From positions 1 through 10,430 of the forward strand of contig JAAZMG010000209.1 of the NCBI GenBank assembly GCA_012798935.1: a stretch of DNA of 10,430 nt. Direction: 5' to 3'. Made by a program: the position numbers and the translations under genes. Shown here piece after piece: positions 6,523 through 10,430 of the stretch. Positions within the stretch are counted from its first letter, which is position 1, and every line of letters begins with the position of its first letter. The notes beneath the pieces are model-generated. The model saw only the letters and a list, made by a program, of their open reading frames with translations. It was not told the DNA's origin and did not search any database. Source of the DNA: Tissierellia bacterium (lineage in GTDB: Bacteria; Bacillota; Clostridia; Tissierellales; Tepidimicrobiaceae).

Positions 6523-7149
6523 ATGGATATTAAAAATATATTAGAAGAGATAAAATTTGATAATAAGGGCTTAGTACCTGCCGTGGTACAGGATATAAAA
6601 AGTAAACAAGTATTAATGGTTGCATATATGAACAAGGAATCTATTGAAAAAACTTTTGAGGAAGGTCTTGTTCATTATTATAGTAGGAGCAGGGAAAAAT
6701 TATGGAAAAAAGGAGAAACTTCAGGAAATATTCAGAAACTTAAAGGATTTTATTATGACTGTGACAAAGATAGCATTTTAGTATTGGTAGAGCAGGTAGG
6801 GGTAGCTTGTCATACAGGAAATTATTCGTGTTTTTTTAATGAAGTACTTAAAGAAGAAAGTGAAGAAGTAGATATTATTGAAAAGCTTTATTCTATACTG
6901 GAAGATAGACAACAAAATCCTAAAGAAGGCTCCTATACAAATTATCTATTCAGAGAAGGTTTAGATAAGATACTTAAAAAAGTAGGAGAAGAAACTTCTG
7001 AGGTAATAATTGGAGCTAAAAATAAGAATAAAGAGGAGTTAATCTATGAAATAAGTGATTTAATATATCATATTTTAGTTCTTATGGTGAATGAAAAAAT
7101 ATATATTGAGGATATAAAAGGGGAACTTATTAGTAGGAGAAGAAGTTAA
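6523..7149 (+). CDS. hisIE: Bifunctional PR-AMP cyclohydrolase / PR-ATP pyrophosphohydrolase HisIE
   Basis: Fusion enzyme for steps two and three. The HisI cyclohydrolase domain (about 1-108) shows VPAVVQD, SRSREKLWKKGETSGNIQ (54-71), the magnesium-site aspartates of DCDKD (79-83) and zinc cysteines Cys80, Cys96 and Cys103 in DCD and ACHTGNYSCF. The HisE pyrophosphohydrolase domain (about 118-208) shows LYSILEDRQQNPKEGSYT, the MazG-like KKVGEETSEVIIGAK (152-166, acidic residues Glu156, Glu157, Glu160) and YEISDLIYH with Glu176 and Asp179. The 208-aa length is normal for the fusion. AGGAGG at 6511-6516 overlaps the hisF stop and lies six bases before the ATG. It is the last gene of the operon, followed by a terminator. 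Confidence 0.96.
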   Translation: MDIKNILEEIKFDNKGLVPAVVQDIKSKQVLMVAYMNKESIEKTFEEGLVHYYSRSREKLWKKGETSGNIQKLKGFYYDCDKDSILVLVEQVGVACHTGNYSCFFNEVLKEESEEVDIIEKLYSILEDRQQNPKEGSYTNYLFREGLDKILKKVGEETSEVIIGAKNKNKEELIYEISDLIYHILVLMVNEKIYIEDIKGELISRRRS

Positions 7150-7172
7150 TATTAATGTTTAAAAAATATTAT

Positions 7173-7207
7173 AAAAAACCTTACTCTTCAAAGGAGTAAG
7201 GTTTTTT
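7173..7207 (+). terminator. his operon intrinsic terminator
   Basis: The arms CCTTACTC (7179-7186) and GAGTAAGG (7194-7201) pair perfectly around a seven-base loop, flanked by six A residues upstream and six T residues downstream that extend the stem. The symmetric A and T tracts could let it work in both directions. It ends the transcript 24 bases after hisIE. Confidence 0.92.
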
Positions 7208-7220
7208 GTTATAGTATAAG

Positions 7221-7253
7221 CCTTCCTGATAATAGAATTAATTATCAGGAAGG
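7221..7253 (+). promoter_or_regulatory. Inverted repeat overlapping the YkvI-like gene's ribosome binding site
   Basis: A perfect 13-bp inverted repeat (7221-7233 and 7241-7253, 7-base loop) ends inside the Shine-Dalgarno sequence AAGGAGG (7250-7256) of the next gene. No T tract follows, so it is not an intrinsic terminator. As RNA it would hide four of seven Shine-Dalgarno bases; as DNA it could be a protein operator. A weak promoter (TTCAAA 7187-7192, 17 bases, TATAGT 7210-7215) may lie just upstream, partly inside the terminator. Confidence 0.6.
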
Positions 7254-7263
7254 AGGATTTAAA

Positions 7264-8277
7264 ATGAATAAAAGCTGGCTCAAAATTACATCTATATATA
7301 TAGGTACGGTAATAGGTGCAGGTTTTGCTTCTGGGAGGGAAATAATAGAGTTTTTTGGGGTCTATGGATTTAAAGGAATTTATGGGATGGTTATATCGGG
7401 GATATTATTTGTTTTAATAGGCAGTTTACTTCTTACAAAGATATACAACAAAAAAATCAAAAATTTTAATAATTTGGTAGATAGTTTATTTGGTAAAAAA
7501 ATTGGTTTTGTCATAGATACTATTATAATTTTTTCCTTGTATACAGGATTTAGTGTAATGACAGCTGGGAGCGGAGCTATATTTAAGGAAGAATTAGGAC
7601 TTTCATTCAATGCTGGAACTGTTGTTATGGTAGTATTTTCTTTTATAGTTTTTTTATTTGATTTGGAAGGTTTATCTTTTATTAATTCCATACTAGTTCC
7701 GTTACTTATTGTAGGTATAATATTTATATCTTTTTATTTAAATATAAGAGAAGATTATAGTTTTTCTAATATAGAAGGAGTCAGTTGTACAAGAAAAGGA
7801 AATTTTTTATCCTCATCTCTTTTATATGTAGGTTCCAATTCTTTAATCATCATAGTAGTATTTTCATCTTTACTTCCTATGATAAATAGCAAAAGAACAG
7901 CTATTTTAGGTGGGTTAACAGGGGGATTTATATTGTCTATCCTTGGAATATTTATATTAACTTCTATGCTTATATACTATAATGAAGTGTGTAACTTGGA
8001 TATTCCTATGTTAAAAATATGCAGCTACATAGGAGAAAAATATAGGAAGCTATATGCTATTATCCTTTGGATTGCTATGTTTACAACTGCTTTAGCCAAT
8101 GGATTTGGATTTATGAATAGAATACATGAAGAAAAAAACAGGCTACTAATTACTGGTTTGTTTTGTATATCCGCCCTCCCATTAGCTAAATTAGGATTTT
8201 CCAACTTAATAGGAATATTGTATCCTTTATCTGGATTAATAGGTTTTATAATTATAATATTTGTTTTGATAAAATAA
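7264..8277 (+). CDS. YkvI-like multi-pass membrane protein, putative transporter
   Basis: A 337-aa hydrophobic protein resembling the Bacillus YkvI family, which is placed near the APC/LeuT-fold transporters. The strongest marker is the N-terminal segment GTVIGAGFASGREI (14-27), where a glycine-rich break in the first helix would form the substrate site in LeuT-fold proteins. About ten hydrophobic segments can be seen, roughly at 5-25, 38-58, 80-105, 118-132, 140-160, 182-205, 212-237, 260-283, 293-310 and 313-336, with no signal peptide. A start at ATG 7264 is well supported by AAGGAGG seven bases upstream. The substrate is unknown. The gene is separated from the his operon by a terminator, so adjacency alone does not make it a histidine transporter. 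Membership in the family is by memory of its motif and hydropathy. Confidence 0.8.
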   Translation: MNKSWLKITSIYIGTVIGAGFASGREIIEFFGVYGFKGIYGMVISGILFVLIGSLLLTKIYNKKIKNFNNLVDSLFGKKIGFVIDTIIIFSLYTGFSVMTAGSGAIFKEELGLSFNAGTVVMVVFSFIVFLFDLEGLSFINSILVPLLIVGIIFISFYLNIREDYSFSNIEGVSCTRKGNFLSSSLLYVGSNSLIIIVVFSSLLPMINSKRTAILGGLTGGFILSILGIFILTSMLIYYNEVCNLDIPMLKICSYIGEKYRKLYAIILWIAMFTTALANGFGFMNRIHEEKNRLLITGLFCISALPLAKLGFSNLIGILYPLSGLIGFIIIIFVLIK

Positions 8278-8285
8278 ATATTAAA

Positions 8286-8316
8286 TTCAAAGTATATTAT
8301 CTATTTGTGGTAAAAT
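8286..8316 (+). promoter_or_regulatory. Possible promoter of the alpha/beta hydrolase gene
   Basis: A TAAAAT box at 8311-8316 is preceded by TG one base upstream, giving an extended -10 (TGGTAAAAT). A weak -35 (TTCAAA, 8286-8291) stands 19 bases away. There is no terminator between the YkvI-like gene and the hydrolase gene, so readthrough from upstream is also possible. Confidence 0.45.
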
Positions 8317-8337
8317 ATTCACAAGGGAGTTGATGAA

Positions 8338-9144
8338 ATGCCTTACATAAATATAAGTGGTAAGAATATCTTTTATAAAGAATATGGTAATGGTGAGCCA
8401 ATAGTGTTTTTAAACGGGGTTATGATGAGCACAAATAGTTGGTCTCTTTTTATTAGGATTATATCTAGAGATTTTAAAATGATAGCTGTAGATTTGTTGG
8501 ATCAGGGTAGGTCTGATAGCTGTGAAAATGGCTACACTATAGATAAACAAGTTCAAATTTTAAAAGATTTTTTGAAAGAGCTTAAAATTAAAAAAGTCCA
8601 TTTAGTAGGTATGTCCTATGGAGGAAAGGTAGCTCAATCTTTTACTATAAAATACCCAACCAAAGTAAGATCATTAATATTATCCAATACAGATAGTTAT
8701 ACTACAAATAATATAAAAAAAATAGCTAAAGAATGGGATTGTGCAGCATCTACCCTTGATGAAACAATGTTTTATAATGCAATAATGCCTTATTTATATT
8801 CTTGTGATTACTATAAAAGAAACTATATAGAAATGAAGAAAAAGGAGAAGGTGCTTTCAAAGGTAATAGATAGAGAATGGTACCTTAGATTTAAAAGGAC
8901 TTTAAATAGTATAATAAACTATAATATATCTGACCAGATTAAAAATATTAAAGTACCTACTTTAATTATTAGTTCAGAATTTGATGCTATAACTCCAATT
9001 AAATATCAACAATTTATTCATGAAGAAATAGAAAATTCTAAATGGGTAATTATAAAGGATTCAGGCCATGCATCTATGTACGAAAAACCGGAAGAATTTA
9101 TATCCATAATAATGGAATTCTTAGATGGTTTATACAAAAGGTAA
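8338..9144 (+). CDS. Alpha/beta hydrolase
   Basis: A 268-aa single-domain protein with the alpha/beta hydrolase fold. The nucleophile elbow is GMSYGG with Ser93; the acid is Asp216 in SSEFDAITP and the base His244 in DSGHAS, all in the expected order and spacing. The oxyanion region reads FLNGVMMSTNSW (24-35), with Asn in place of the more common His before Gly. DLLDQGRSD (52-60) is the conserved loop after strand 4. The cap region (about 118-195) is short and lysine- and tyrosine-rich. No signal peptide is seen, so it is probably cytoplasmic. It could be an esterase, lactonase or C-C hydrolase; the substrate cannot be told. AAGGGAG at 8323-8329 lies eight bases before the ATG. Its last 15 bases overlap the convergent gene. 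Confidence 0.9.
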   Translation: MPYINISGKNIFYKEYGNGEPIVFLNGVMMSTNSWSLFIRIISRDFKMIAVDLLDQGRSDSCENGYTIDKQVQILKDFLKELKIKKVHLVGMSYGGKVAQSFTIKYPTKVRSLILSNTDSYTTNNIKKIAKEWDCAASTLDETMFYNAIMPYLYSCDYYKRNYIEMKKKEKVLSKVIDREWYLRFKRTLNSIINYNISDQIKNIKVPTLIISSEFDAITPIKYQQFIHEEIENSKWVIIKDSGHASMYEKPEEFISIIMEFLDGLYKR

Positions 9145-10430
9145 ATATTTATTATCATTTTCTTTAAATTTTTTCTTTAAGTAGTTTTCTATAATCCTTA
9201 TACCGGGAGCTATTTCATCATTAGAGGCTGCTCCAAAACTAAGTCTTATATAGTTGGTATATATACTGTCATCAATGAAAAATATTTTACCAGGAACTAT
9301 AGCTACATTGTTTTCTTCACATTCATTATAAAGTTCTATAGAGTCTATATCTTTAGGCAGCTTAAGCCATACACTAAGACCACCATTAGGGTCAATAAAG
9401 GAGATATTATATTTTTCTAGCCTTTTTAATTCTTTGGTCATAGTATTATATTTTTTTGTATATACTTCTTTTATGGTTTCCATATGTTTTTTCCAATAGC
9501 CTTTCCTTAAATACAGGTCAAAGGCTCTTTGTAAAAATCCAGAAGAAGAGATATCTGTAGTATGCTTAGCCCTTATAATATTTTTAAAAAGATTTTTTGG
9601 TACTGTCATAAACCCTATTCTTACTCCAGGCATGAATATCTTTGAGAAGCTTTTAATATATATAACCTGGTCTAGAGTATCCATGGATTTTAATGGTAAT
9701 CTTTTATTTCCATCATAATTTAAATCTGTTAAGAAATCATCTTCAATAATATAAAAGTTATGTTCTTTACTTAGCTTAAGAAGTTCTCTTTTTTTATCCT
9801 CACTATAAGAATAGGTTGTAGGGCTTTGATAATTGGTCATCATATATAAAAACTTAGAATTATATCTTTTAATATGTTTGCTTAATACATCTAAATCCAA
9901 TCCATCTTCTAACATAGGTATTCCTATTATTTTAGCTCCTCTTGATTGAAAAGCCGCTATAGCTCCCGAATAGGTAGGGTTTTCAACAAAAATACAATCT
10001 CCTTGAGAGATTAAAGCTTTAGAGATTATATCCAGCCCTTGTTGTCCACCAGAAATTACTTGGATCTGGTCTTTATCTACTTTCATTTTATAATTTTCAT
10101 ATAAAAAGTTAGATATAGATTCTCTAAAAGGTTCATATCCCTTTATTTCTGGATAGACAAAGGCATTTCCCTTATCTCTATCCAATACCTCATCTAGGCT
10201 TTGTTTAAATTCGCTAATAGGAAATATATCGGGGGTAGGTGAAGCAGAGGCAAAATTAATACTACCCTTTGATAGTGGAAGAATGCCTCCTATCATCAAC
10301 TCAATATCTCCTTCTTCAATATAAGGCATATCCATATTATAACCAGGTTTTCTTCTTACATAGGTTCCGCTTCCTTTTATAGAATAAACATACCCTTCTT
10401 GTTCAAGAAGTTTATAAGCATTTACCACTG
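9130..10430 (-). CDS. MocR-type PLP-dependent regulator (GntR helix-turn-helix plus aminotransferase domain), 5' end cut by the window
   Basis: The gene runs off the window's right edge, so the N-terminus is missing; the in-frame GTG near 10428 is an internal Val codon, not the start. The first visible residues, VVNAYKLLEQEGYVYSIKGSGTYV, are the end of a GntR winged helix (recognition helix and wing). After a linker comes a class I aminotransferase domain: YPEIKGYEPFRESISNFL, SGGQQGLDII, MTNYQSPTTYSYSEDKK, IIEDDFLTDL and YIKSFSKIFMPGVRIGF, where the Lys of SFSK (residue 263 of the visible part) should bind PLP and the following Arg its phosphate. This two-domain layout is that of MocR proteins such as PdxR, GabR and TauR, which use PLP as cofactor or effector. 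Its target is not shown here; such regulators often control a divergent gene, which would lie beyond the window. Confidence 0.93.
   Translation of the reverse strand, partial: VVNAYKLLEQEGYVYSIKGSGTYVRRKPGYNMDMPYIEEGDIELMIGGILPLSKGSINFASASPTPDIFPISEFKQSLDEVLDRDKGNAFVYPEIKGYEPFRESISNFLYENYKMKVDKDQIQVISGGQQGLDIISKALISQGDCIFVENPTYSGAIAAFQSRGAKIIGIPMLEDGLDLDVLSKHIKRYNSKFLYMMTNYQSPTTYSYSEDKKRELLKLSKEHNFYIIEDDFLTDLNYDGNKRLPLKSMDTLDQVIYIKSFSKIFMPGVRIGFMTVPKNLFKNIIRAKHTTDISSSGFLQRAFDLYLRKGYWKKHMETIKEVYTKKYNTMTKELKRLEKYNISFIDPNGGLSVWLKLPKDIDSIELYNECEENNVAIVPGKIFFIDDSIYTNYIRLSFGAASNDEIAPGIRIIENYLKKKFKENDNKYLPFV

Noticed and set aside
10426..10428. GTG as the true start of the MocR-type gene
   Set aside because: The sequence VVNAYKLLEQEGYV is the middle of a GntR recognition helix region, so the protein must begin well beyond the window edge; the GTG is an internal Val codon.
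1..10430. Mobile elements, CRISPR arrays, tRNA genes or phage genes
   Set aside because: No transposase or integrase frame, no regularly spaced repeats and no tRNA-like cloverleaf were seen. All large frames are accounted for by biosynthetic, transport, hydrolase and regulator genes.

Overview
The window is AT-rich, with dense gene packing, AGGAGG-type ribosome binding sites and several GTG starts. It also carries a split short-HisG/HisZ enzyme and YkvI-family and MocR/GntR-type genes. Together these point to a low-GC Gram-positive bacterium of the Clostridia/Tissierellia kind; the genus is my inference and is not proven by the sequence.

Layout. Bases 1-70 are the 3' end of a 5S rRNA gene, the last gene of an rRNA operon, followed by its terminator (87-119). 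A consensus promoter (155-183) then starts a roughly 340-base leader. The leader encodes a 17-residue peptide with three consecutive histidine codons (256-309), followed by a set of mutually exclusive RNA pairings that ends in an intrinsic terminator (450-493). This has the logic of the classical enterobacterial his attenuator (segments A to F) but sits in front of a Firmicute-type operon. It is the most interesting thing in the window.

The leader controls a compact histidine biosynthesis operon on the + strand, hisZ-hisG-hisD-hisC-hisB-hisA-hisF-hisIE (529-7149), with overlapping or nearly touching genes and a terminator at 7173-7207. The genes cover: PRPP plus ATP to PR-ATP (HisZG); PR-ATP to PR-AMP to ProFAR (HisIE); isomerisation to PRFAR (HisA); cyclisation to IGP (HisF); dehydration (HisB); transamination (HisC); and two-step oxidation of histidinol to histidine (HisD). 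Two steps are not covered here. The glutaminase HisH, normally next to hisA, is absent with only 21 bases between hisB and hisA. No histidinol-phosphate phosphatase is present either.

Downstream are three genes outside the pathway. A YkvI-like membrane protein (7264-8277) is preceded by a perfect 13-bp inverted repeat that covers half of its Shine-Dalgarno sequence. An alpha/beta hydrolase (8338-9144) has a complete Ser-Asp-His triad. A convergent MocR-type GntR/aminotransferase regulator (9130-10430, - strand) is cut by the window edge and overlaps the hydrolase tail-to-tail by 15 bases.
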